This document shows, piece after piece, positions 38,773 to 51,820 of a DNA stretch of 64,000 bases. The position numbers and the translations under genes are program-made. Source of the DNA: Metopolophium dirhodum (lineage: Eukaryota > Arthropoda > Insecta > Hemiptera > Aphididae); assembly GCF_019925205.1 (NCBI RefSeq), contig NC_083566.1:37021558-37085557 (forward strand). Reading direction: 5' to 3'. The first letter of the stretch is position 1. The number at the start of each line of letters is the position of its first letter. The notes under the pieces were generated by a model. That model saw only the letters and a list, made by a program, of their open reading frames with translations. It did no database searches and was not told the DNA's origin.

Positions 38773-41700
38773 GTAAGAGGGTTTGAATAGTTTTTTGTTG
38801 AATATTTTACTTAACATGCAGCTTCATTATGCAATGGTGTTATAATTATTAAATCTTCATGGAGTTTATGGTTACAATATACTATATAGGGAAGATCAAT
38901 AGTTAATTTTCTGATGATTATATCTTGAAAGATTTTCAGAATTTTTTTACAGTGCAAAACAAATAAAAAATATATAATAGTACATTATATATATTATATT
39001 TCTTATGTTTATATTTGGTGGTCAAATATGATATTATTCAAAATTGTTGGTAAAATGTAAATTAAAAAAAATATGGGAATTATTAAAAAAACATATTTTA
39101 TATTTATATTTTCTTTTCTTTTTTTTTAAGTAACATGGTTGGAAAAGCAATTTACTATCAGCTTCTTAAGGATTTTATTTTTTATCAAAAGACATCCGAG
39201 CTTCAATTTAGTTTTATACAGAAATGAGGGTTATCAGGAAGAGTATTCAATTCAAAGCATACGAGTGATGTAAGGAATTGAAACGAAATTTAATTTTGCG
39301 TGAAATCATTTTTATACGTTTTATACTGCTTTTATAAGTTGGACAACTCAGATTTTGAACACATTTAAAGTCTCAAAAATTAATAATTTGAATATAATAT
39401 TATAACATTATATTCATTAATATACTTTACCGACCACTGTAATCACATATCTTCAGTATTTCTCACACAAGTACAAATACTAAATAAAAACTAAGTATTA
39501 TAGATCCATCACCGGGACAAGTATTAGATATGAGTCATTCTCAGTACACACTTTTCTCATCGGTTAAGAAATTTCAGAAATCTGCAATACCTGCCAAACC
39601 TCTCTCACTATTAATTACTAAACATATTTTAGAAGAACGTCCTATATGAGAACCAACACGCTTACAATCAACATTATAAACAGTAGTCATTCATAAATTG
39701 TATATAGTAAATATTTTTTATATATTTTTTATTCACTAGGTGTGTTTCTAATTGTATAAAATGTATGTAGGATAAAGTAACCTTAGTTGTTGGATCCTAA
39801 TATTGTATATAATTATATAAACAAAGTACCTTTAATAATAATATGTATAATGTATATTTTATAAAATTAATAATTATATAATATTATAAATATTAGTATA
39901 ATTAAGTTATCATTTTTAATTTGTTCATAACTCTACATTTTAAAACTAACAGATTCTTGTTTATTGATAAAATATAATATAATTATATATTACAATTAAA
40001 TAATTTACTTATATTAATACATTAAAATACGAACAATGTTAAAAAACTAATCAATCAAGTATTTATTACATTAGAATTTTGAATCAGGAAATAATTTAAA
40101 CACCATTTAGATTAAGGTTTGATTAAAAATAGTTTACAGCATTCAACACAATGGCAAAATAATAATTAAAAAACCCAATTAAAAATGTATTTAAAAATGT
40201 AATGAAAATGAGAAAAAATAACATATTTATCTAGAAAAAAATAATTAGTACAAAATGTTTTAAAAGTGTTTTTTTTTATTTATTACTACAATATTGTCAA
40301 ATCTACCTCGTAAAACATTGTGGTGTGATATTTATTTTTAATGTTTGCACTGAACTAGACACTTTTGTATTATTATTGTATTTCAATGACATTATTTCTT
40401 CTCCAATATTTGAATTTGTAAAATGATCTAAGTAGGTATATTATAATTTATTGGGTTCTATTAATTTTAAGATTTTATTCAATATTTGATTTAATAAAAT
40501 ATATTTTAGTGTTAACAACTTTCCATTGCTGAGCAAATACAGATTTGGTATTTTCAAATTTATATACATAAAATATATTCAGCTAATATATTATAATAAC
40601 TTTTTATGTTACATTAGGCCATCGATTTTTGAATGATATATATATATTATGTATTGAGTATACAAATATCCGATGTGTCTTAAAACAAACAAATAATATC
40701 ACCAAGGTCAAAAGATATTTTAAAGATTTTTCGTTGTTCCGTTTAAAAGAATATAATATTTATTCTAAACGTTTTTTTAAAATAATTTTTTTAATAACTA
40801 TAGGTAATTGCAAAAGTGCACGAATAATAACGTTCGAAAATGGATACTTAGTATAATATAATTAATTCAATTACTTTATTGATTAATTCATCTAGAATAG
40901 GTTAATTTAAATGAAACGATACTATGTGAATTTCATTTATTCCAAAAAATATTATTTAAATTTAAAACTAAAATGTACATAATAAGTGTATATACCGTTA
41001 ACACTAAACGCACATAACCAGCCCATAATCTTATCGACTGTTGATTTGACGATCCACACCTCCTATTAAAATATCTTTGTGGTTTAATTTCAAAATATAA
41101 TATATTATGTCTGTATAATATATTTTTATATTTTTGGAAGTTCCAATATTTTCATTTAAAATATTATATACGTACAAACTACAAATAACAATACTCTTTT
41201 GTATGAACTTAAATACTTACCTATTTAGATTTATCTATTTTTCATATTTTTAGGACAACCTATAAATTATAATATTCTAATAAATTGAATTATAAACTTA
41301 TAAATGCTTAAAGACATTTTTAATGCATTGTTTCTGGTAATATTATATTCATTATGAGTACATACAATACACTGATGGTTTGATAAGCAGTTTTATAAAT
41401 GCAAGGTTAGGTTAGGTTTACACGGGTTGTTTTTTTTATAACCATAGTGTTTGGGGTATTTTTAATTTTTATATTCCTCTCAACGATAAATATCTCATGG
41501 ATCATTATTTACAATAATCATATTTACTGTATTTCGTACTACAGCAGTACAATGGTACAATCTTACTTTGACTATTTAAAAATACAATTCAACTATATGA
41601 TTCGTACAAAATATTATTATGTACTATAGTTTTTTTATTCTATTTACTTCTAGCTTTGTATCCTCCAGGTATATATTTTCACTGAATATCGAAATTCTAT

Positions 41701-42438
41701 TACTTTGTATATGTATTTATATATATAATATACCATTATTATAATATTTAAATAATAATTTGAGGGCTTTATTCTTATTTTGAACAATAAAAGTGTTTCC
41801 CTCTTTTAAATCAGAGCCAACTAGGATTATATGTTTTTATTATAATTATTATTATTATGGTTTCGTTTTGAATCAGATATTACTGGAAATTAGGCTAAGT
41901 TCATTTGAATAGAATCGATAACAAAACCAATGGGTGATGTAATTAAAACCAAAGCGCGGTCGTTTTCGACTCTCACAAAGTTAAAGTATTTACCAAAAGT
42001 TTATCACACAAAAAACATCTAAACGGAAATGAGAATCGTGTGTATTCCCCCATTTCAATTCACGTGGCGCATTGTTCACAAACCGTATCTGAAAAACACT
42101 GGAAATATGTGGTTAAACGTATTTCATAAGGACCCCAGAGTGAATGCCTTTGTTTGGTACCCGTTTGGGCATTATAAAAGAAAATAATCACAAAAGCTAC
42201 GCATTTCGTATGATATTATAATTACCGATATCATTTACTCCCATTATCGTTATATTGCTTTTACTCTAATCCCGAGTACAATGTTTATATTTGTATACTT
42301 TTAATGATGTCGTTACTCGTAATATATGTATACACACGAAGTAGGTCCATTAATTCCCTATAACTTTCGTGAATTTTAATTGTGATCGTGCCACTATATC
42401 CGCCGTTTTGAAATGTAACACAATATGCGTGGTGTATA

Positions 42439-42471
<33 letters not shown>

Positions 42472-43277
42472 TATTATCTAATATTGTAATATTTACTGCA
42501 GCGTGTAATGTAGTGAATAAGTGATCGAGACGCGGAACGACGTAAATGAAACAAGACGACGTCCGAACGTTCTACAGCAGTATTTATTATTTTAGAATTA
42601 GATATTTATTCGAATGACGCACGTTGTCATTTTATATTATTTTATCATACATTTGATAGAATATGAGGCGTCACGATGAATGCTCCTTTGCTCGGCGGTA
42701 TAGTGTCGGAAAAATAAATTGGCAAAATTCCAATACGTTATGGATTTTGCGACGACAATGGTCCGATTGAATTAATAGCGTCGCGGCACTGTCGGTTCGG
42801 AGTCGGAGAAATAATGATAAAAAAACAATAATAATAATAATAATAATCGCCGTTCAATAAATTATAAAATAAAATGAGGACTTTCGACGTTTATTCAAGC
42901 GGAAAACTCCAAGTGGAACGACAATAATTATATATAATTTTGCGTTCGAACACCGACGGCTTCGCGTATTATAATATTATATAAATTATAATTTATATAT
43001 ATTATTATACAGGAGCAAACGTCGGCCGACGGGAATATTGTAAGGCACGGGCAGATAATAGAGTTGCAGCGTCGGAAGCACCGCCGCCGCGGAAGAGGTT
43101 ATAAACGAATTAACATAGCCCGATAATTTTGCGACAGGGTTGGTGCATCGATAAAGTCGCGCTCGACCACACCTGAAACGATAAACTTATATAATATTAT
43201 ATTACATTATGAGGATACGACTGGATCCGGTGAGCGTATCGCGTCTTGGGTTCGATGTGTGCGTGCGTGCGTGTGTG

Positions 43278-43310
<33 letters not shown>

Positions 43311-45109
43311 CGTGTGCGTGTGTGCGAGTATAAATGTACACACCACGGTGAGTTCACAGAGCTTACCAGAATTTAATTATAAACGAGAACCCGGCTGAAA
43401 CTTCTCCACCCGCCGCGCCGCCAGAATCGAGAAGATTTTGGCGTAAACGGATTTCGAGGTTTTAGCATAAATATTATCGTTTTGGAAATTGAATGTTTTC
43501 CTTTGACACCGCGCAAGGCTGTTTCGCCGGGGCCCGGTAAGAAAATCTAAAACACTGCGCCTCGACTGAAGAGACTGCACGTTTATTAGTATACTCGTGT
43601 CATAGAAATAATGTTGTATAATATACTACACTAACTGGTGCAGCCTACAGAGACTTAAAATCAAATTACATAACTTTTTAAAATGTACGTTGCATACATT
43701 TACATAATTTATACAGGGTGATGCGCCACGCACGCGCTCACTCACATTTTGCTTTCATAACGCAGTTATTCAAAATCTGCTCCTTTCAATTTTTAAATAT
43801 ACCTACTTAAAGACCATGTTTTTGTGTACTTGAGATTTTTTCACCATTTAAGTAGTACCCCGTGGCGATAAAAGATATTTGTTTTTCAAATGAACATCAT
43901 CCTGTTTAACTTAACAATATTCAGTTGATATTTTTTTTAAAATCCATATGTATCTAAATCCAAATTTAAATGAGTAGTTTCAAAATATACCCATATAGTA
44001 TATAATAGTGTAACAATTATAAATATAAATATGTTACACGACACCTGTGTATATAATACGAACTTTACCGTATGTACGATTGACTGCTTTTCGATACATT
44101 AATATTAAAAGACACACATAATGTATTAGTAAGTTTTACAACAATCTTAAAACATTTTGGTTTCGTTAACGGAAAACTAATTTTGTTAAATAAAAAACTT
44201 GGAATGCCATGTGTGCAAAGTTTAGAGGAGCGCATTCTATTTACTATTATATGGTTTCGTATGTCTGAGTAAGTAGCAATTTATTAATATTTTAAAATGC
44301 TCATAATTCACTTAAAAATTAAAATATCGTAAAAAACCAACGAGAGTACACAGATAATGTTTTTACTTTTTACCTAAAAGTTTAATAATATGTCAATTCA
44401 CTGTAATATCAAAAATAACAGCAGACTATTGAAACTAGTAAAATACAATTTGCTATGTTGTACTTGTGTAAGACGGAGACAACAAAATAATGCATGGAAA
44501 TTTTTTGAAATTGACCACACTTCATGTTATCACTATCATCGTTTACATTTATCATAATACAATGGACAAATTAATTTTAGATTTAATATTCTAGACTTTA
44601 AGTAATATTATAATAAATAGATACTTCATCCATTTGATAGGTATTCTTATATTATGTCTTAAAATATGTTAAAATGTTATATTCTTATAATATGAGAATG
44701 GCGAAAAGACGTAGGTACTTAGGGTACTGTTTTACGTAGAAGTATGAATTATGTATTTAGAATATTACTATAATAGCGTATTTGTACTTTCAAGTATAAA
44801 GGATAGTTAATAGATAGACTGCGGGATATCCATTATGCAAAGACACCATATTATAATGTACACAATCATGACCGTAAGTATATTAACATTGCAATATACA
44901 ACACTACTGAATTATGTTATAAAATATAAAAAAAATTTAATTTAAGACATTTATATCAGCAAGTAAAGTCATTGATAGTGTATACAGCTATGTATTTTTT
45001 GAATATTTAGAATGAATCTTATATAATAATGATAATATGTGATGTAAACAGTATAGCCTAATGAAATAAAACGATTGTTATAAAAATTAATAATTAATAA
45101 CAACTGATT

Positions 45110-45111
<2 letters not shown>
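38773..45111. other. AT-rich desert, then island at 41.9-43.6 kb
   Basis: 38.8-41.9 kb is strongly AT-rich with long A/T tracts. 41.9-43.6 kb is CpG-richer, with TAA and GT microsatellites. A repeat-like segment starts near 43,715 (atacagggtgatgcgccacg), reminiscent of a MITE end, but no second end was found. Confidence 0.45.
43259..43325. repeat. (GT)n/(GTGC)n microsatellite
   Basis: A run of GTGC and GT units, with ~15 perfect GT units in the centre. Confidence 0.95.
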
Positions 45112-45143
<32 letters not shown>

Positions 45144-45894
45144 AATGTATTTTTGTGTGTGAGTGTGTGTCCTTATGCATTCCAAAACGGCTGGACCCCG
45201 GTTGCGATGAAATTTGGTATAGAGATATAAGACCTATAGGAAAAATATAGGCTAATTTAAAAAGGCTAAATTCCAACCCGGGTACTCAAACAGTGATTAT
45301 GAGATTTACGATGGAAATTGTTGTTTGTAAATGGTTGCTATTGGTTTTAATATTAATTATGATTATTAAAGCGAAAGTTTGTTGGCGCAGTGGAACTTAT
45401 TTTTAGTACAACACAATATCGCAAGTTCAAACCACGGTTTCGGTGGACCAATTTTTTGCATTGTTTTTACATTGTTTTTTTTCTAATTTTTCCTTATTTT
45501 ATTTTTCTTTTTTTATTTATACATACGAATGTTTGGTTTTTTTTTTATTCATAGGATTTTAGTACGGTTAGGTTAGTGTTTTGTATTAATTGATTCTATT
45601 AATCAGCCGTAGGTTGAATTAAGTAAAAATAACAAACTTGGTATAACACAGATACTTTAGAGTTAAATTATACACTTCCGTACGAACCACACGGGGTCCG
45701 TGATTTACGACGGATTGCCTACCTGACAATATACTGCTGCGAATCTCACGGACAACGCCGTTTGAGGTGGCTATACATTAAAAATATTATATAATTTACA
45801 CTTAGAAAGACATTGCTTCCACAGCGTGTTACACCTAAAAGGAGTTGAAAAATCAGAATTTTTTTGTCCGGGCAACGCCGGGTAATTCAGCTAG
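45112..45894 (+). mobile_element. Helitron-like non-autonomous element
   Basis: Starts after an (AT)n tract with ataaatgtatttttgtgtg and has the 'ggctggacc...gatgaaatttggtat' stretch common near Helitron 5' ends. It ends with a short hairpin (ccgggcaacgccggg, 45868-45882) about ten bases before CTAG at 45891-45894, followed by T, as in the CTRR|T ends of Helitrons. No Rep/helicase frame is present. The part 45530-45760 recurs at 50670-50880. Confidence 0.6.
45383..45434 (+). other. tRNA-like A-box/B-box pair inside the Helitron-like element
   Basis: TGGCGCAGTGG at 45383-45393 is a full match to the pol III A box, and AGTTCAAACCA at 45424-45434 is a fair B box (consensus GGTTCRANNCC). Their 41-base spacing is as in a tRNA. 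No clean cloverleaf can be drawn by eye, so this is probably the head of a captured tRNA-derived SINE. Confidence 0.4.
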
Positions 45895-48693
45895 TATATT
45901 AATAAAGCTATATTATTATGTATACACGCCTAATACGCTTATATGAGATTTAATTAGATGGTTTTAACTCAGCTTGTACCTATGCCGTTACTGAAAAACT
46001 ATACAAATCTATTTATTTATCCGGTAAACCTAAAGAAACAATGACGTTACATAATAACAACACATCATAATGATATTATAATAATTATATATTTAATGCG
46101 TAAAATAGTTTGAATAATTATTAACCCTTAAAAACCAAGAAAAAAAACTTTTTTGGCACTTTTCCAGTTACAAGTGCATTTAAACTTATTTTATTTGTTT
46201 TATTACAATGTTTTGACAATCTTAATTAAAGTTAATAAAAAAATTAAAATAATAAGACAATTTTCTTTACACTTTCTTATATTTGGTCACAAAAACTGTC
46301 GGGCATTACTATTTTTTAGGATTCAAAGATAATGTCAGAGAACACTGTTGGATAGGTGTTTTCATATTAAAGATATTATTACCTTATAAAGTTATTCAAT
46401 TCGGTTAAAAAAAGTATCTTCGTTTGACATGTACTTCGTTTCGGCTAACGAACAATTTGGTTTATATATATTATGATTTTAATTGGTTGCAATATACAAT
46501 TATTACTAATATAGTTTATATAAATATGGCATGTTTTTTTATATAATAATATTTAACTCGTTTTACACGAAAAACATTTAAATATTTACACATAAAAACA
46601 ATTTTCCATTAGTACTGACCCGCTTACATCCTTTTTCAAGTATATAGTATTTATTACCATAAGTTATCAAAACCTTACCTGAAATCAGTTTTAATAAATC
46701 TAGAAAGCAATGCTTCAAGACAAACATGCTAGATACCACACATTTATTAACATAATATTATTATCTCAATCAGTGCTCTCATATTATTAAGCACCCATAC
46801 TATATACAAGTGTCTTCATAAAAGTTCTAGCAAATATTTAATCATAATAATTACGAGTGAGACTTTCATTTAGTTTATAAATAGCTATCATCGAGGTCAT
46901 CAAATGTCTTACCTAATTTAATAACAAGGATTTCTTTAGTGACGATTCTTCAACAATAATAACGGCGCATTGTGTATGCAATTTTAGTACAGTGAATATT
47001 AAAATAAATAATATTATTTTATGTGATTATTCAAGAAACCATTATCTCCCTTATTCTGATAATAATGTAATGTGATAGCTTAGTGTTTAAGAGAAAAATA
47101 TAATATAATGGAAATATAAAAATTAAAAATAAAATGTGTAACGCATCAATACCAATGTGAATACTTAATATAGAAATATGTATTGAAAATAAATTGCAAT
47201 GAATAATAACATAATCTTTATAATATATTCTATATCAAAAAAATCATATAATTATTATCACATCATTATTGAAAATGTCTAAGTTCACAAAGTTGTAAGC
47301 AGTTACGAGAATTTTTGACACTAAAAATAAATGCTGTGATTTAAGTACTTTAAAGGCATCTCCAAGTTGGACATAATATATTCTATAATATTTATTTTTA
47401 TAATATGTATGATTGTATTTACCTTGATAATAAAATAATCTATAAACTATGATGAAAAATCTGTCAAAATTGAGTGGGTAAATAATGAAAAAAACGAAAA
47501 ATGCAATCATAACTCAAAAGCTATGAAACAAGTGCAGCTTAAGCATAAAACCATTTGTAAATCTAGTTCTAAATAAAATTCTGGAATAGTCAGATTAATA
47601 ATAGTTATTATAGTTATAGACCAACTACTAACCCGTTTATAAGTTTATACATAAACGATAAATCATTAAATTTACTTCTGTTAATATAATTTCAATAATA
47701 AAGTGATCCAGAAATGTTTACTAGGTGCTTAGTACTGACAATGAGGTACACGAGTAAATTTAAAGCGTCACTTTTAAAAGCCAAAATATAGTGAAGAACC
47801 GACTTTGATGTATATCTTTAAGATATGAGACAAATCAATAAAATTATATTTAAGCTTAAATTTGTCTATGAAAACAAACATACTCTTGAATATATTATGT
47901 TTGTGAATCCTTATTATAAAATTTCTAGTAATAATACATACAATTGAATATGATTTATTTATTACATGTATTAACTATTTAGGTATTTGGTCCAAAGATT
48001 ATATTAGAATAACATACCTGCAGTGTTGTACAAATATAATAAAAATATTAACTAGATTAGATAATAGATACCATTTCAATTATATTTTATCCATATAATA
48101 CATAAAAGATAACCTAAGTGTAGGTAAATGTATTATTTGTTTTATGTTCCAAATGTATTTTATACTTTTTAATGGAAAATTTTAATTGTAGGTACAACTA
48201 ACATAAAATGGTATAAAATATAAATAAAAATATTTTGTTTAAGACAACGACGGAAATTAATTTTCACATTTTATTTATATTCAAAGACGTATAATGCGTT
48301 CCAGTGGCTTATAGCTTCATGAATATTTTTTTTAATGAAGAAAAACGATCCCATTGCAGCGGTGGTGCAGTATTATATTTATAGGATATTAGAGGGAGAG
48401 GTAGATTTATATATTTATTTTTTTTATGTTTTCTCATTATTTTCGGGCAAAAGAAAAAAATACCAGCGTCGATATTTTTATTGTTTTGTAATTGAATACT
48501 ACTAAAAGAAAAAGGAATTCTCTAATGGCCAAAATCATTAAATTTCATACCATCGGGAATGGATATACACTAGCTTTAATATACAGCCGGACCTAGCAGA
48601 GCAATAGAATTATTTAATAAAACACGAGAAAATCGTACAATGCTTTCATTCGGATTAAAAAGAAGAAAAAAAAAAGAAAAACCTTGCTTATCG

Positions 48694-48739
<46 letters not shown>

Positions 48740-49799
48740 CCGTCGGATAACGAGCGAGCACGCAATACTACGACGCACGGACGTCAGACGGCTTGGAACT
48801 AATCCGTTTGCCAAACATTCCATGGGTGCAGCAGGTTGTGACCGTATACCGGCTTCTGTCAACTTCAACCAAAATCAAATTTTATTTCGAAAAAATAAAC
48901 TCCAGAAAAAATTGTTACTGTACCTTGAACAGTAACGTCACGTCCGTCGGGTTTTCCGACCCGCGACGGTGAACAGCTTAGATGGCTAACTAGATGGGTA
49001 TCTGAAAAACCATACCTAGTGAAATACGTTGTCATCCAACATTTTCGTGATCGCATTGTAGTATAGTATTAACACAATATAATAGGTAATACTGGCAACT
49101 AATAACAGTAGCCGTATGGGTTGTTATTGTATCGTTATAATTAGGGGTATATCATGCAATATTATAAAATAGTAAAACATGTATTGCACTTTTATTTATA
49201 TTATACAGCTTTGCATTTACTTTGTTAAACATTTAAAATAAAATATTCAACGAGTTCACCAATAATTTCTAAATTATAACTTAGAGGAAGATTAGCGTCT
49301 TACAATATATAAAAAATATATATATCGTATTAATTCACTTTTTTATGTAAGCTCATCGACAAAAGTATACTGATTTCATGAATGTTATGATTTTACTGTT
49401 TGTCTGTGACTGGATACTAAACTAGTCAGTTTTACATGACCGAAAGCTGTTCGTTCTCACTTCGGCCAGAGTATAATAATATTATAGTTAGAAGAATAGT
49501 ATAGAAAGACATGTTGGAACAATAAACGTTGGGCCTGCCGTGGGCTGAAGTTGTCGAACATATTTACTGTAGGCACTATTATTTAATTTTGGATGTAAAA
49601 ACAAAAAAGATATAATAAAACAAAGTTTTAAATTTAAAACAAATACCTACATCATATTCCTTAAATTACTATTACTATTATAGTTTTTAATTTTTATTAT
49701 TATTTGGTTTGGGTTTCGCGTGAGTATCTGGCTTGTAATGTTCATAGATATTCCTGAATGTGATGGTATTCTGTCAATAACATTATATTTACTGTAAAA
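45895..49799. other. AT-rich desert, nothing recognised
   Basis: Only short chance frames. One small CpG-containing patch at 48,740-49,060 follows the (ATT)n tract. Confidence 0.45.
48697..48735. repeat. (ATT)n microsatellite
   Basis: Thirteen ATT units, the longest trinucleotide run in the window. The others lie at 5081-5110, 5950-5971, 21418-21448, 42441-42469, 42827-42847, 53394-53410, 53591-53617 and 54966-54997 (the last mixed TAA/TGA). Confidence 0.95.
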
Positions 49800-50595
49800 T
49801 AATTGTATAATATAATATAATTCTTGAGTGTATTCTGGTACGGTTCGTGTAACTTTTGAACGACTTGACGAATTGAGGTAAAAGTTATATAAATCGATTC
49901 CTTGAGACTTGGAAGGTGTTTATAGCGTATATTTTTTTCAATCCCTATAGGTAGCTGCAGAAGGGTACCTCATATATCAATATAGTTTTCAGTTCACAAA
50001 AAAAGAGATATTTTTTTTTGTCTATTTACAGGGTTTCCACTAGCCATTAAATTATTTCATATATATAATTAAATAATATGTTAAATTACTTTTATGATTA
50101 GAAGACATACAGATTTCGTTACAGATTTCTATTGGTACATATTAAGTATAATACAATATTTATAAATTAAATCAAATTCGAATATCAAATTTTTTTTGTT
50201 TACAAATGCTTGCCATTGGTTATATCCTATCTAAACTAAAAGCTGTAGAGTTTGTGTGTTTGAACGCAAGACAATCTTAGAAACTACTGGTTTGAATTGA
50301 AAAATTAATTTTTTGTTTGATAGTCCATTCATCGAGGAAGGCTATAAGCTAAATAACAACAATTAATAGAAGTGCTCAAACAGAAATAATAAATAGAAAT
50401 AGTATTTATTTATTATTTGTTGCTATTGGTTAATCGGGCAAATCAGGTACAAACATGCATTAAATCAAATTTTCACACATTGCCTACCAGGGTGGCTGCG
50501 TTGCACTTACTGCAGTGAGTTACACCAAAAAGGAGTTGAACAATCACAATTTTTTTGTCATTTTTTATGGGTCACGAAGTGCACAGAATCAGCTA
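49800..50595 (+). mobile_element. Helitron-like fragment
   Basis: The tail (tacaccaaaaaggagttgaa near 50521, then gtcacgaagtgcacagaatc and agctat at 50591) matches the tails of the elements ending at 45894 and 51018. The head (cttgagacttggaaggtgtt near 49900, ccctataggta) is repeated at 51620-51660. The final CTAG is mutated to CTAT. The left limit is approximate. Confidence 0.5.
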
Positions 50596-51018
50596 TATTA
50601 TATATAAATGAATGTTTGTGTGTAGATCTCTGGGAAGAAGATAATCTAATTTAAAAAGGGTTAAATTTGGTTTTTTTTATTCATTGGATTTTAGTACGGT
50701 TAAGTTAGGTTATAATTATATATTAATTGATTATATTAATCCACATGTATTATATCAAAATAAACTTGGTATAAATTTGATACTTTAGAGTTAAATCATA
50801 CACTTACGTAAAAACGGCACTGGGTCCGCGATCTACGGCAGATAAATTGCCTACCTGATAATATACTGCTGCGAATCAGAATTTTTATTCCAGGCAACAG
50901 AAAAGTTAAGATAAATTTTGAACACCATACACCGAATATTAAATAACGAATTGAACGAAGTTTGAGTCATATAGAGTTGGTACATTTAACGGGCAACGAA
51001 GTGCACAGGATCAGCTAG
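50596..51018 (+). mobile_element. Helitron-like element, directly following another copy
   Basis: Opens tatataaatgaatgtttgtg immediately after the end of the previous copy and closes cgggcaacgaagtgcacagg, atcag, CTAG (51015-51018), T. The middle (ttagtacggttaagttaggt; gatactttagagttaaat; gcctacctgataatatactg) is shared with 45530-45760. The copy is internally deleted. Confidence 0.55.
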
Positions 51019-51820
51019 TATATTATAATAGTAATAGAAGAAATAATTAGTAGAAATTAGTATTTTTTTTTTTATGTATATAAATGATTGCGATTGGTTA
51101 CTCGGACAGATGAGCATGAGTTAAATTCATGCATCAAATCGTCATATTTATGACATCGAATAAAGAAATTATATAACTTAAAGCAAATATGTGAGCTGAA
51201 TGCATGTTTGTTACTTACAGGTATATAATTGAACTACATGACCAATTTTTTTAAAAATTTAAAATTTTCTTTTGAAATATCCGGAATATATAGAGAGTAG
51301 TTTGAACCACGTCTGGTTTATACCAAGTGCTATATTCATCCGCCTAAGGCAAATTGTCCATATTGGTCGAAATAGTTCACAAAGCTAGGTACATCTAAGC
51401 CAATTTTTCCGTGAACTGAGGTACCTACACTATAACCAAGATACACATATTAAACATAATATATATTATATAACATTTTATATTTGTTAATTTTTTTCGC
51501 GACTGAAGTCGGGATAAAAGTACGGCTAAAAATGGATGATGGTTTATCTGAAGTTAGATTCAAAAACTCCTGGACTTTTTTCAATAAAAGTTTTATCAAT
51601 ATATTCCTCGAGAGACTTGAAGAGTGTTTATAGCTTATTTGTTCGACTCCCTATAGGTGACTAAAGGGTAGCTCACACGTGAATTATTTTTTAGCTCACA
51701 CGTGAATTATTTTTTAGCTCACGAAAAAAGAATATTTTGCTTATTTAAACGGTTGCCATTGGTTATCTATTATAATGTTATTATTATAGTTAGTAGAAAT
51801 ATGACATATTATACATTTTA
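51019..51820 (+). mobile_element. Helitron-like fragment, left part interrupted by the 1.3-kb element
   Basis: Contains the cttgaagagtgtttatagct and ccctataggtgacta landmarks seen also at 49900-49960, and the 'gcttatttaaacggttgcca' stretch. A ~23-bp unit (agctcacacgtgaattattt...) is tandemly repeated about 2.5 times at 51669-51724. The related tail resumes only after the 1.3-kb element, at 53140-53316, which suggests that element inserted here. Confidence 0.45.

Noticed and set aside
41403..41415. TTAGG-like telomere repeats (aaggttaggttaggttt)
   Set aside because: Only two to three units, far too short for a telomeric or interstitial telomere array.
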